A DNA stretch of 64,000 bases from BA4 sp044376575. GTDB lineage: Bacteria > Bacteroidota > Bacteroidia > CAIKAF01. A model generated the notes under the pieces. It did not search any database, was not told the origin of the DNA, and saw only the letters and a list, made by a program, of their open reading frames with translations. The stretch lies in NCBI GenBank assembly GCA_044376575.1, contig JBILKR010000013.1:6175-70174 (forward strand), in the 5' to 3' direction. This document shows, one piece after another, positions 8,630 through 17,859 of this stretch; position 1 is the first letter of the stretch, and each line of letters begins with the position of its first letter. The position numbers and the translations under genes were made by a program.

Positions 8630-9121
8630 TTATTGCTGATTTTCTATAAGTGAATCTTTAGCAGTGAAGTCTGTAGTGTCAGCAGTTTCTTCTGTTTCAA
8701 TCAGTTCGTAATCTATGTCATCTGCCATTTCTAAATCAGATGCTGGAGATTCTTTTCCATGACTGATCAGCCATTTCCCATCTTTTTTTACTAAGTTGAT
8801 CATGCTTTTTTGATCTTCAAAAACACAACAATAAAAACAAGTTGCAGTGCTGTCTTTTACTTCACATTTAATGTCTTTAATTTCCTTGATCCAGTTTTCA
8901 TCTGTTGTTGCAGTGTCGCTGATGTTCTCTTCCATAAACTCCCAAAAAGTTATATGTTTTTTGGTGGCTTCGTCACCCAGTGATTTAGCTTTATCCCAGT
9001 CTTTTTTCTGAACGGCAGTAAGAAATTCTTTGGTTACATATTCAGGACTATTTTTTTTCTGACATGAAACCATGCCTAAGAAAACAAATAAAGATGGAAT
9101 TAATATTATTTTATTCATCAT
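8630..9121 (-). CDS. DUF4878-like lipoprotein
   Basis: 163 residues. The signal peptide ends in the lipobox GMVSC with the lipidated Cys near residue 20. The domain that follows (YVTKEFLTAVQKKDWDKAK, then VKKDGKWLIS) has the NTF2-like pattern of DUF4878 and related lumazine-binding-like domains: a helix with a falling-away 'workload' pattern and a late beta strand ending in GKWLI. The C-terminal 35 residues are acidic and probably unstructured. An odd feature is the cluster ATCFYCCVF with three cysteines in the middle of a strand. Sits between plsY and the YiiX-like gene in one operon. Confidence 0.75.
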   Translation of the reverse strand: MMNKIILIPSLFVFLGMVSCQKKNSPEYVTKEFLTAVQKKDWDKAKSLGDEATKKHITFWEFMEENISDTATTDENWIKEIKDIKCEVKDSTATCFYCCVFEDQKSMINLVKKDGKWLISHGKESPASDLEMADDIDYELIETEETADTTDFTAKDSLIENQQ

Positions 9122-9146
9122 TTTTTTATTTCAATTCATTATAAAA

Positions 9147-9794
9147 TTACTTTTTTTTGCGGAATGTAAAGTCTGGTTCTTCTCCTTTTATTAATCTTTT
9201 AATATTTGCACGATGAGTATATATAATTAATAATGGATAAATGATAATAATAATGTTATCAATAATGTTCCAGGGATGTTTCATAATCAATAAGCTTACG
9301 CCAAATGCAATTCCTGAGATGATAGAACTTGCAGAAACTTTTTTATACAATAAAAATACAATTGCAAATACATTAATACAGATTAAAGCAACCATCATAT
9401 CTATTCCAATAGCAATACCTAGGAACGTAGCAACACCTTTTCCTCCTTTAAATTTTTCATATACCGGAAAAATATGACCAAACACTGCGGCTAATCCAAG
9501 TACCAATTCAGGATATTCGAGTTCGTTAAAATGTAGGGGAGGAGTATTGAATAATACACTTGAAATTGCAGGGATATTTACAGCAATTGAGCCTTTGGCT
9601 ATGTCAATAAGTAAAACAGCAATTGCAGTTGTTCTGCCGAATGCACGATATGTGTTTGTGGCTCCTGCATTCCCGCTTCCGATAGTTCTTACATCTTTTC
9701 CATAAAAAATTCTTCCAATCCAAATTGAGGTTGCTATTGCACCGATGAGGTATGCTGCAATAATGTAAATGATAAAAAGATATGTTGTATCCAT
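9147..9794 (-). CDS. plsY: Glycerol-3-phosphate acyltransferase (acyl-phosphate dependent)
   Basis: Integral membrane enzyme that makes lysophosphatidic acid from acyl-phosphate and glycerol-3-phosphate, the first step in phospholipid synthesis. 215 residues with about five membrane helices. The three family motifs are visible: GSGNAGATNTYR (about 37-48), the GHIFPVYEKFKGGKGVAT loop (about 105-122) that binds phosphate, and a later cytoplasmic segment before KHPW. It starts 6 bases after the giant unknown gene and ends 25 bases before the DUF4878-like gene, in the tpiA operon. Confidence 0.95.
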   Translation of the reverse strand: MDTTYLFIIYIIAAYLIGAIATSIWIGRIFYGKDVRTIGSGNAGATNTYRAFGRTTAIAVLLIDIAKGSIAVNIPAISSVLFNTPPLHFNELEYPELVLGLAAVFGHIFPVYEKFKGGKGVATFLGIAIGIDMMVALICINVFAIVFLLYKKVSASSIISGIAFGVSLLIMKHPWNIIDNIIIIIYPLLIIYTHRANIKRLIKGEEPDFTFRKKK

Positions 9795-9800
9795 AGTTGA

Positions 9801-12800
9801 TTATTTAGTTGTTTCTATACCAAATTTTTCTTTGAATCTGTCAACTCTTTTTGCAGTTCCCGGTGTAATCTGATAAAGTGGCTGACCCTCTTCTTCAAAA
9901 GATCTTTTCTTCGTGTCTAAGGATGTCATTGTTTCATTGAATTCCTTTATACTTGAATATACCATCATCATATTATTTCGATAATAAAAATAGAACCAGG
10001 TTGTTTCATTTAATTCAAGATAAATTGTCACAATATCTCCTCCCGATTTTCTGTTTAGTTCAATTAACGCAGTAGCTGTTTTATTTACCTGGTCGCCTCT
10101 ATAAATCAATATTCCTGCAGGACCATTATGTAATAATGAGCGCTGTGCCTTATCCCATTTTAAATTGATATCTGTTAAAACTAATGTTTTGTTGAGTTCT
10201 TTTGGAATTCTTTTGAACTTACCTTCGGTACTCATGTCATTGAAAAGTTTTTCAGCTTTTGCACTGTCTAACATTTCAACAATACTTTTTCGAATTTTAT
10301 CATCAGTTAAATCAGCCCCAAAATTGGTTGTTTCTTTGATTTTATCTTCCATGATTTTATATAATGCAGGATCTAATTTGAAGTTCATGTTTAGCACAAT
10401 GTCCATTGTAATATTATCTTCTGCCGGTTCATGATTGATGCTTCCCGCACATTTCATACTTACTTGTCCTAACTTGGTTCCCAATACCATTTGCCCCTCT
10501 CCGTAAGAAGTACATTCATTGGCATTAAAAGCAAGGTAGCTGCCCGGAAGTTCAGGATCATCTAATTTATCTTGTCTGGATATTCTGAATTCCTGGCTAT
10601 TTTTGTCAAATACAAGATATCCACTCACGTTTAAAACATCGTAATCAGTGGATCTGATTTTTGAAGAAAGTAATGAAGGATAAAGACCGGTTGAATCTGA
10701 CGCAAATAAAAATCCGTTACACACTTTTAATTGCTGATCGTTTTCAGGTTCTTTTGCTATTGGAATGCGTATATCATTTGGATCAATTTCATTTTTAAAT
10801 CGAATCCAGTCATTCTTCATGTTTTTACAAGTATGATGAATCTTCGTATATCCATCAAAAGTTAAATATTCATTTGATCCAAGTAAATTTACTTTGCCTT
10901 TAAATCCAAAATGCGGACTCATATTAAAATCAGATATTGCTTCAATTTCACCATTAGCAATCGTTTCAAAATTTGTGTTCACCGTTACATCATTAAACCT
11001 GATTACCTGTCCTTTACCTAACTCATCAACATAGGTGTAATCAGCAGATCCGGCATAACTCTTTCCTGTATAAACAGTAAGGTTTGCATTTTTTAAAACA
11101 TGAGTTTTATCAGTTTTGCCTACCCAAACTTCTGCATTAACAAATGGATCTATCTTTCCACCTTTACGGATATTGATTTTATTATCTGAAGGGAAAATTC
11201 TGCTATCAGCAACATCAATATATTTTACATTATCACAGAAAATAGTTTTGGATGTAGTTGTAAATTTTGCATTAGGTGCTACAAATGAAAGCGAATCCAT
11301 TTTTGGATCAGTTGATACAAATAGAGCTCCTTTCAAACCAACATCATCAACAAGATCACTTTTCATATCTACTTTATCTTGATCCATCAGCCATTCAAGC
11401 TCTTCCATGTATGCTTTAAATTTATTCATTGGAAACTCTACTGATGATTGTGATGAATTACTTTTTAAAGATGCTTTACGATCAATGTAAGTAATATTTC
11501 CTCTTAAATTATCTGTTCTTATTGCAACTTCAGAGGTATCTGAATCCTGATCTGGAACGTTATTCTTCAGCACAAACTTCATTGTGTCTGAATTGAACTC
11601 ATCACTTTTAAACTTGAATTGTTTTGAATCAAAATTTGCATTTTTCTGATTGATGAGTCCGTCACCCTTCAATCCAAGTGGAGTAAGTGATAGTTTCCCT
11701 TTCATGGCGCTTTGTCCTTCAAACAGTTCAAAAGCATCGCCTTTATCTTTGATATCAAAGATATCTTCTGCATGCTCCCAGTGTATATACACATTTTTAG
11801 CTTTTACATCCGGAGTCTCTATCACACCTTTGGTTTTTTTAATACCAAACTTATATGCTTTGGTATTCATTGAATCCGGATAAAAAATAAAATTATGTGA
11901 CCATGCCTGTGATGTCAGATAGTCAAGCTTACCTGCACCTCTTAATCCATAATGAGAAAGTATGATGGTATCTCTGTATGTTCCTTTACCACCATAGATT
12001 GGCAATCCTTCCGTTTCAGTTCGCTTAACAAAACCTAATGAGTAATCTTCCATGATTGAAAGTTTCTCTATAATATCCGGGAAGATTCCTCCGGAAATAA
12101 GTGTACCATCAAAAAATAGTGAACTTGTCTTAAACTGATCCATTGTATCTTTTTGAAATGGCTCAACCATAAAATAGAATTGATCTTTTTTATACACACC
12201 TTTTTCTACCGATGGATATTCATAATAGACAAATGATTTCTTGTTGCTGATTAATGATGGATACTGAGGAAAATCTTTTGACTTTAATCCAGATTTATTA
12301 TTTGGATGATCAATCAGAAATTCACCAGTTACATCTTCAATCACACTTTTTACATTCATGGTATCATACACGCCTGTACCATTAGGTCGGAATGATTTAA
12401 CTACAAATTCTACCTTATCCGCTTTTCCTAGTTTAAATTTAAATTCTTTGTTCAGGTAATTAAAATCAGTTCCGTGAATGGCAGTTTGTCCCGCAACGAT
12501 TACACCATTAAATTTAAAGTCCATGCCTTTTGTTACAGTTAATTCAGCCTGATACGGAAAAATTTCAACATGCTGAGAATCACTCATCCAAACTTTATTT
12601 ACGCCTTTAATATCTATTCTGTAATCAATAAGACTGATTTTTGCATTGTCTTTTCCCTGTGGTACTTGTGATAAAAATTCAATAACATCATAGTCTGTTC
12701 TTTTGGCTTTTGAATTGATGGTATGGAAAAAACGGTCAGTAATGGTTGCTATATCTCTGTCTATATCAAATGTAACCAGTCCTTCAACTGAAAATTGCAT

Positions 12801-14270
12801 CAACAGTTGTCGTGTCTGTGTGATATCAATTTTAATATACTTTGCAAAGTCAAATGCCTTGAATGTTTTTTCTTTTTTGTTTACGTCTTTAATAAAAGAA
12901 TTTAATTTGAATAACGGGTGTTTATCGTCAAGCCCTGCTGTTTTATCAAATTCAATTTCACTATAATAAAGTTCAGACCTGAATTTAGCCGAATTCACAG
13001 AACTCCCTTTTGACATGGCTACCCTCAGATAATTCTGATCCATTTTCCAGATCAATGCTTCAAAAAACATTTGCATTTTATGAAATGAATCATAAAAAGG
13101 ACTTTGTGACATTCCTTCACCCAGTCGGGTTAGTGAAACTTCCCTGATGTCTTTTAAATATTTGAATTGAACACTTGGGTGAAATATACTGTCGTTTTCA
13201 CCAATATAAATAAAAGCTGTAGTGTTACTTCCTAAATATTTGTCTTCTTGAATGGAAAAGACCTGCGCTCTTGCTTTAATAAATAATTTACCATCCCTGT
13301 AAAATTTTAGCATGGCTGGATTTGATGTATCACCTCTTGCCACAAAACGATTTCCGTAATACGAAAATCCACCTTCGTAATCTACATCATCTACAATGTT
13401 TTTGATTACAAATCTCTTTTGATACGAATCAAATTTAGGGTAGTCTGAAATACTGTCAAGTCCTTTATGGGTTATTTTTTCTTTTAGCCTGCCCAGCATT
13501 TTTTCAGTTGTATATTTTTTATGAATAAACCACACTGAATCTGCTTCAAATTCTGAAACTTTTGTTTTAATAGTATAATGCTGTAATTCTGCAGATGCCT
13601 GTTGTTTAGGAATTCTGTTCCGGTTCCAGTATATGAATCCTCCCTTTCCAATAAATTTATCTTCTAATGGATAGAGTATTCCGTTGGTATTTTCAATCAG
13701 AGAAGTATCATTTTTTCCAATGCAATAGATATTTGCATTTTTATAATCAATTTTTATCTGGTCATTTTCAAACCGAATTTGCCATACTGGATTTATTGTT
13801 TGCCAGATATGACCACTCATTTTCAGCAATGAATTATACTTAAAAAGATCAGATGAAAATTCAAGATAATTGACCAGGAATGCACCGCTTTTTTTTCTGA
13901 TAATCCACTGAATTCCTTTCTCCCATTCATCAAATTCATTTTTTGGTTTCTTACAGGAATGATAGTCAATTAATGCTTGAAGATATGCTTTATAATGTGT
14001 TCCCGGTAAATATTTTTTCTTTAATAATTCATTACAAAAACCAATAGTTGAGGTCTGATATGGTTGAAATAATGGATCATTCCAAACCTCTTCAAAACTT
14101 TCCATAAAATCCTTCATCTCTTTATGTTGCCCATCCATCATTGTTTTTTTGATGGTTTGAAAGAACTGTTCAGGATTTTCCGGATAGGTTTGAGCGATTA
14201 AATCCAGAGGCTTAAATAAATAAATTGAAATGATGAATATCAGGATTTTTTTAGCAGAAGTAATGCCCAT
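9801..14270 (-). CDS. Giant exported protein of unknown function with beta-solenoid-like repeats
   Basis: 1489 residues, the largest gene in the window, and one I cannot name. The N-terminus is a signal peptide (about 1-27, ending LIAQT). No enzyme motif, membrane helix or T9SS tail is seen. From about residue 560 to 1250 there are irregular repeats of the form G(L/F)(R/K)GxG followed by hydrophobic strands and FxSDxMxF-like segments (GLRGAGKLDYLTS, GLKGDGLINQKNA, GLKGALFVSTD, GFKGKVNLLG), which suggest a stacked beta structure comparable in spirit to LptA/OstA or AsmA-type proteins. The start overlaps the end of prmA by 31 bases and the stop is 6 bases before plsY, so it belongs to a metabolic/lipid operon. 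It may be a periplasmic or outer-membrane-linked lipid handling protein; this is inference only. Confidence 0.85.
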   Translation of the reverse strand: MGITSAKKILIFIISIYLFKPLDLIAQTYPENPEQFFQTIKKTMMDGQHKEMKDFMESFEEVWNDPLFQPYQTSTIGFCNELLKKKYLPGTHYKAYLQALIDYHSCKKPKNEFDEWEKGIQWIIRKKSGAFLVNYLEFSSDLFKYNSLLKMSGHIWQTINPVWQIRFENDQIKIDYKNANIYCIGKNDTSLIENTNGILYPLEDKFIGKGGFIYWNRNRIPKQQASAELQHYTIKTKVSEFEADSVWFIHKKYTTEKMLGRLKEKITHKGLDSISDYPKFDSYQKRFVIKNIVDDVDYEGGFSYYGNRFVARGDTSNPAMLKFYRDGKLFIKARAQVFSIQEDKYLGSNTTAFIYIGENDSIFHPSVQFKYLKDIREVSLTRLGEGMSQSPFYDSFHKMQMFFEALIWKMDQNYLRVAMSKGSSVNSAKFRSELYYSEIEFDKTAGLDDKHPLFKLNSFIKDVNKKEKTFKAFDFAKYIKIDITQTRQLLMQFSVEGLVTFDIDRDIATITDRFFHTINSKAKRTDYDVIEFLSQVPQGKDNAKISLIDYRIDIKGVNKVWMSDSQHVEIFPYQAELTVTKGMDFKFNGVIVAGQTAIHGTDFNYLNKEFKFKLGKADKVEFVVKSFRPNGTGVYDTMNVKSVIEDVTGEFLIDHPNNKSGLKSKDFPQYPSLISNKKSFVYYEYPSVEKGVYKKDQFYFMVEPFQKDTMDQFKTSSLFFDGTLISGGIFPDIIEKLSIMEDYSLGFVKRTETEGLPIYGGKGTYRDTIILSHYGLRGAGKLDYLTSQAWSHNFIFYPDSMNTKAYKFGIKKTKGVIETPDVKAKNVYIHWEHAEDIFDIKDKGDAFELFEGQSAMKGKLSLTPLGLKGDGLINQKNANFDSKQFKFKSDEFNSDTMKFVLKNNVPDQDSDTSEVAIRTDNLRGNITYIDRKASLKSNSSQSSVEFPMNKFKAYMEELEWLMDQDKVDMKSDLVDDVGLKGALFVSTDPKMDSLSFVAPNAKFTTTSKTIFCDNVKYIDVADSRIFPSDNKINIRKGGKIDPFVNAEVWVGKTDKTHVLKNANLTVYTGKSYAGSADYTYVDELGKGQVIRFNDVTVNTNFETIANGEIEAISDFNMSPHFGFKGKVNLLGSNEYLTFDGYTKIHHTCKNMKNDWIRFKNEIDPNDIRIPIAKEPENDQQLKVCNGFLFASDSTGLYPSLLSSKIRSTDYDVLNVSGYLVFDKNSQEFRISRQDKLDDPELPGSYLAFNANECTSYGEGQMVLGTKLGQVSMKCAGSINHEPAEDNITMDIVLNMNFKLDPALYKIMEDKIKETTNFGADLTDDKIRKSIVEMLDSAKAEKLFNDMSTEGKFKRIPKELNKTLVLTDINLKWDKAQRSLLHNGPAGILIYRGDQVNKTATALIELNRKSGGDIVTIYLELNETTWFYFYYRNNMMMVYSSIKEFNETMTSLDTKKRSFEEEGQPLYQITPGTAKRVDRFKEKFGIETTK

Positions 14271-15076
14271 GTTCCTTTAGTTTTTTCCTTTAATACATTA
14301 AAGTTAAACTCTTTTGCCTTATTTCCAATTATCTCAATGTCTTCAGGAATAATACCACTCAGTAAAAGATACGTACCCTGTTGACTAATGTTAGCATACA
14401 TCTCCATTTGATCAAGTAATACATTGCGTTGTATATTGGCTAATATACATTGATATTTTTTTTGTGGAATAAATTCACTGAATAACTGTACACGGATATT
14501 TTTACAATTATTAAGTTCAACATTTTCTAAAGAATTAATGATGCATTGTGGATCATTGTCAACAGCATCAATAGAACTGGCTCCTCTTTTTTCTGCAAGA
14601 ATTGCCAGAATACCTGTTCCGCATCCCATGTCAAGCAATTCAGATTGATTCAAATCCAGTTCAAGCATTTCTTCCATCATCAATTGTGTAGTAGCATGAT
14701 GCCCTGTGCCAAATGACATTTTTGGATGGATTAATATTTCATAAGGATATCGATTGTCAGGTTCATGAAATGAAGCCCTGATTCTTACATCTTTGTTTAT
14801 TTCAACAGGTTGAAAAGATGATTCCCAAATCGCATTCCAGTTTTCATCTTTCATTTTTACAGCATTGTAAGAAGAAACTATGTGATGCTTGGATAAAAAT
14901 TCATCTACTTCATTATTTATTTTTTCAGATTGAATATATGCCTTTACAATTTCATTTTCTTCGACAAAACTTTCAAATTCAAAATCGCTTAAATCAGCAA
15001 TAACTATAGCCGAAATATCTTCTGATGAAATTTCATCAGTTGGTTTTAAGTGAATAACATATTCAGTATAACTCAT
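14240..15076 (-). CDS. prmA: Ribosomal protein L11 methyltransferase
   Basis: Trimethylates ribosomal protein L11. 278 residues: an N-terminal substrate-binding domain (about 1-90) and a Rossmann-type SAM domain with motif I DMGCGTGILAI (149-159) preceded by the family hallmark FGTGHHATTQLM. The acidic SAM-ribose residue is in AVDNDP. The motif after it, ILANIQRNVL, is the NxxP-like position of the family with Q in place of P. The start overlaps tpiA by 4 bases (ATGA) and the end overlaps the giant gene by 31 bases. Confidence 0.93.
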   Translation of the reverse strand: MSYTEYVIHLKPTDEISSEDISAIVIADLSDFEFESFVEENEIVKAYIQSEKINNEVDEFLSKHHIVSSYNAVKMKDENWNAIWESSFQPVEINKDVRIRASFHEPDNRYPYEILIHPKMSFGTGHHATTQLMMEEMLELDLNQSELLDMGCGTGILAILAEKRGASSIDAVDNDPQCIINSLENVELNNCKNIRVQLFSEFIPQKKYQCILANIQRNVLLDQMEMYANISQQGTYLLLSGIIPEDIEIIGNKAKEFNFNVLKEKTKGTWALLLLKKS

Positions 15077-15831
15077 TCTGCGGCAGATATAATTTTACAA
15101 AAATCATCAGCGATTAGTGAAGCCCCGCCCACCAGTGCGCCATCTATATTGGGCATATTAAATAGTTGGTTTGCATTATCAGCTTTTACACTTCCACCAT
15201 ATAAAATTCTTATTTGTCGGGCAGTTTCTTCGTCATATCTTGATTGTACAAGTGAGCGGATATATGCATGTATTTCTTCTGCTTGTTCAGGTGATGCAGT
15301 TTTTCCAGTTCCAATAGCCCAAACAGGTTCGTAAGCGATGGTAATGTTTTTCATTTTTTCTTTATCCAAGTGAAAAAGCGAATCGTTCAATTGAGTTTCA
15401 ATTATTTTTTTATAATCACCGGATTCTCTCTCTTCAAGTGTTTCTCCGCAACAAAACATAATATTCATTCCAACATTTGCAGCAATTGTAGTTTTCTTTT
15501 GTAACAAAGTATTAGATTCACTGAAAAGTTGTCTTCTTTCAGAGTGCCCAATCATTACCCACGAAATGTTCATTGCTTGTAGCATTGTTACAGATATTTC
15601 TCCGGTATATGCACCTTTGAGTTCATTACTGCAATTTTGTGCTCCAACACTAAAAAATGGTTGATTCTGTATGTTCTTTTGAATCAGATCTAAATGCGTA
15701 AAAGGTGGAAAGAATACCACTTCACGCTTATCATTGGCATGTAACTGATGTAAGATTTGACTTACGAGAGTTAAGCCCTCTTCAGGAGTAGTATTCATTT
15801 TCCAGTTGCCAGCCACTATTTTTTTTCTCAT
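15073..15831 (-). CDS. tpiA: Triosephosphate isomerase
   Basis: Interconverts dihydroxyacetone phosphate and glyceraldehyde 3-phosphate in glycolysis. 252 residues, normal length. The catalytic set is complete: Asn9 and Lys11 in GNWKMN, His96 in IGHSERRQ, Glu168 in AYEPVWAIGTG, and the phosphate-binding loops YGGSVK and GALVGGAS. It is the first gene of a six-gene minus-strand operon (tpiA, prmA, giant gene, plsY, lipoprotein, YiiX-like). The ATG is at 15831; the divergent thioesterase gene starts 97 bases away, so both promoters lie in that short gap. Confidence 0.97.
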   Translation of the reverse strand: MRKKIVAGNWKMNTTPEEGLTLVSQILHQLHANDKREVVFFPPFTHLDLIQKNIQNQPFFSVGAQNCSNELKGAYTGEISVTMLQAMNISWVMIGHSERRQLFSESNTLLQKKTTIAANVGMNIMFCCGETLEERESGDYKKIIETQLNDSLFHLDKEKMKNITIAYEPVWAIGTGKTASPEQAEEIHAYIRSLVQSRYDEETARQIRILYGGSVKADNANQLFNMPNIDGALVGGASLIADDFCKIISAAE

Positions 15832-15928
15832 GATTGCAAACTTTTAGCAATGTTAACCATACAATATTGTTTCTCAAAATTGAATTTCCGATTTTTTTTG
15901 TCAATTTGTACTGATTTTGATAGAGCTT

Positions 15929-16354
15929 ATGGCAAGAATAAAACTGGATGTACCTGCACGTTTTCATTTTACTACAGAGATTAAAGTTCGTATTTCTGAT
16001 ATTAATTACGGGAATCACCTGGGTAACGATTCATTGGTTTCTTTACTTCATCAGGCAAGAATAGATTTTTTAAAAAACTGGTCATATTCTGAACTGAATA
16101 TAGAAGGTGTTGGATTAATTATGTCTGATCTTGTTGTACAATTTAAAAATGAAGCGTTTGAAGGTGATATATTATCAATTGAAATCGCGGCCTATGATTT
16201 TGGCCTTACATCATTTGATTTGTTCTATTTATTAACTAGAAAATCTGATCAGAAAATTATCGCTATCGCAAAAACGAATATGGTGTGTTATGATTATCAT
16301 GCACATAAAATGAAAGATGTACCTGATAAGTTCCGCTCACTTTTTGTTTCATGA
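15929..16354 (+). CDS. Acyl-CoA thioesterase-like hotdog-fold protein
   Basis: A 141-residue single hotdog domain of the 4-hydroxybenzoyl-CoA thioesterase/YbgC/FadM kind. The recognisable parts are VRISDINYGNHLGND (the active-site loop, where the usual catalytic Asp is in the SDINYGNH segment) and the central helix SLLHQARIDFL. I start it at ATG 15929, which is preceded by a short purine-rich TAGAG; a TTG 12 bases upstream is also in frame. The gene is 20 bases ahead of the LptF/G-type permease gene and likely co-transcribed. Substrate unknown. Confidence 0.82.
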   Translation: MARIKLDVPARFHFTTEIKVRISDINYGNHLGNDSLVSLLHQARIDFLKNWSYSELNIEGVGLIMSDLVVQFKNEAFEGDILSIEIAAYDFGLTSFDLFYLLTRKSDQKIIAIAKTNMVCYDYHAHKMKDVPDKFRSLFVS

Positions 16355-16374
16355 ATCTGATAATAAAATAATTC

Positions 16375-17859
16375 TTGAATAAGCTCACCATATTAATTAT
16401 ACGTTCGTATCTCGGTCCACTGATACTTACATTCTTCATTTCTCTTTTCGTATTGGTAATGCAGTTTTTATGGAAGTATATCGATCAGTTAGTGGGTAAA
16501 GGACTGGAATGGTCAATAATTCTTGAATTACTATTTTATGCTTCAGCCACGCTGGTTCCAATGGCATTGCCGCTGGCAATCCTGTTGTCATCAATAATGA
16601 CAATGGGCGCAATGGCTGAAAATTTGGAGCTGGTAGCAGCCAAGGCTGCAGGGATATCATTGTTGCGAGTTATAAGACCATTAATCATATTATCAATCGG
16701 CATCAGCTTTGCGGCTTTTTTGTTTGCAAACTACGGGATGCCAATGGCAAATTATAAGTTAAAAACATTGTTGTCTTCAATTCAGCGAACAAGACCGGCG
16801 ATTGATATTCCTGAAAATGCATTTTATGATGGAATTAAAGGAGTTGAAATTTTTGTAGAAAAAAAGGCTGAAGATGAGAAATCATTCAAGGAAGTAATGA
16901 TTTATGATCATTCGAATGAATCATTTGGTGCCGCTTCTGTTGCTATGGCTGATAGTGGTTCTATCGGAATCTCTGATGATGAGAATACCATGGTTCTGCA
17001 ACTTTTTAATGGTCAAAGAATTGATGACAGAAATTTTTTTACTAAAGAAAAAGAAGGTTTGCCCTTATATCGTGAAGAGTTTTCTGAGCAAAAAATATAT
17101 TACGACGTGAGCGAGGCAAAGTTTGATAGAAATAATGAAAATGTAATGAGGAGCCAGTACTCAATGATGACTGTAACTCAATTAAATCAGGTAGAGCAGG
17201 AGTTGAAAAGTGAGTTTGAACAGTCAATGGTTTTATATGCTCAATCTATGAAAGTATATTTGGCTGTATCCAAGCCAAGCAACGAAGACATAGAAAAGTC
17301 AATAGAAATGATAGATCCTCAATTGATGAGTTTTACTCACAATGTTGATACATCAATTCGAAAAATTCAGTCTGTTACATTTGAAAATCATCAGTTTTTA
17401 AAGGCCTATCTGCCATCGGAAAAAACTTTAATTAAAACCAACGCTTTACAATCAGTAAATGATGTGAAGTTAAAATTTGAAGAAGCAAAAGGAATGCATA
17501 AAAGTAAATTATCTCAACTGGCAAAGAACAGGGTAGAGTTTCATCGTAAGTTTTCTTTATCTATTGCTTGTATAATTTTATTTTTTATCGGTGCACCGCT
17601 TGGTGCAATCATTAGAAAAGGCGGACTCGGTCTTCCTTTAATTTTATGTATCATTATTTTTATTGTTTATTACGTAATCAGCACCATTGGAGAAAAGTCT
17701 GTAAAAAACTTGGCTATGCTGCCTGAAGAGGGAATGTGGCTTTCTACCGTTATACTTTTCCCTGTGGGTTTGTTTCTTACATTAAAAGCATCATCTGATT
17801 CTCCATTATTTGTCGGAGAAACCTATATGAATTATTTTAAAAAAATCATTGGAAAATAA
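16375..17859 (+). CDS. LptF/LptG family (YjgP/YjgQ) permease
   Basis: Inner-membrane component of the lipopolysaccharide export ABC machine, which pulls LPS from the membrane and hands it to LptA/LptC-type proteins. 494 residues: three N-terminal membrane helices up to about residue 125, a large periplasmic domain (about 126-395), and three more helices at the end (SLSIACIILFFIGAPLGAII, then LPLILCIIIFIVYYVIS and the final one). The GAPLGAIIRKGG turn is typical of the family. The periplasmic part is longer than in E. coli. The only in-frame start is TTG at 16375; the upstream ATG at 16351 is cut off by TAA. Overlaps the glycosyltransferase gene by 11 bases. Confidence 0.88.
   Translation: MNKLTILIIRSYLGPLILTFFISLFVLVMQFLWKYIDQLVGKGLEWSIILELLFYASATLVPMALPLAILLSSIMTMGAMAENLELVAAKAAGISLLRVIRPLIILSIGISFAAFLFANYGMPMANYKLKTLLSSIQRTRPAIDIPENAFYDGIKGVEIFVEKKAEDEKSFKEVMIYDHSNESFGAASVAMADSGSIGISDDENTMVLQLFNGQRIDDRNFFTKEKEGLPLYREEFSEQKIYYDVSEAKFDRNNENVMRSQYSMMTVTQLNQVEQELKSEFEQSMVLYAQSMKVYLAVSKPSNEDIEKSIEMIDPQLMSFTHNVDTSIRKIQSVTFENHQFLKAYLPSEKTLIKTNALQSVNDVKLKFEEAKGMHKSKLSQLAKNRVEFHRKFSLSIACIILFFIGAPLGAIIRKGGLGLPLILCIIIFIVYYVISTIGEKSVKNLAMLPEEGMWLSTVILFPVGLFLTLKASSDSPLFVGETYMNYFKKIIGK

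Noticed and set aside
16351..16374. ATG at 16351 as start of the LptF/G-type gene
   Set aside because: It is in frame but is followed by TAA after six codons, so TTG 16375 is the first usable start.
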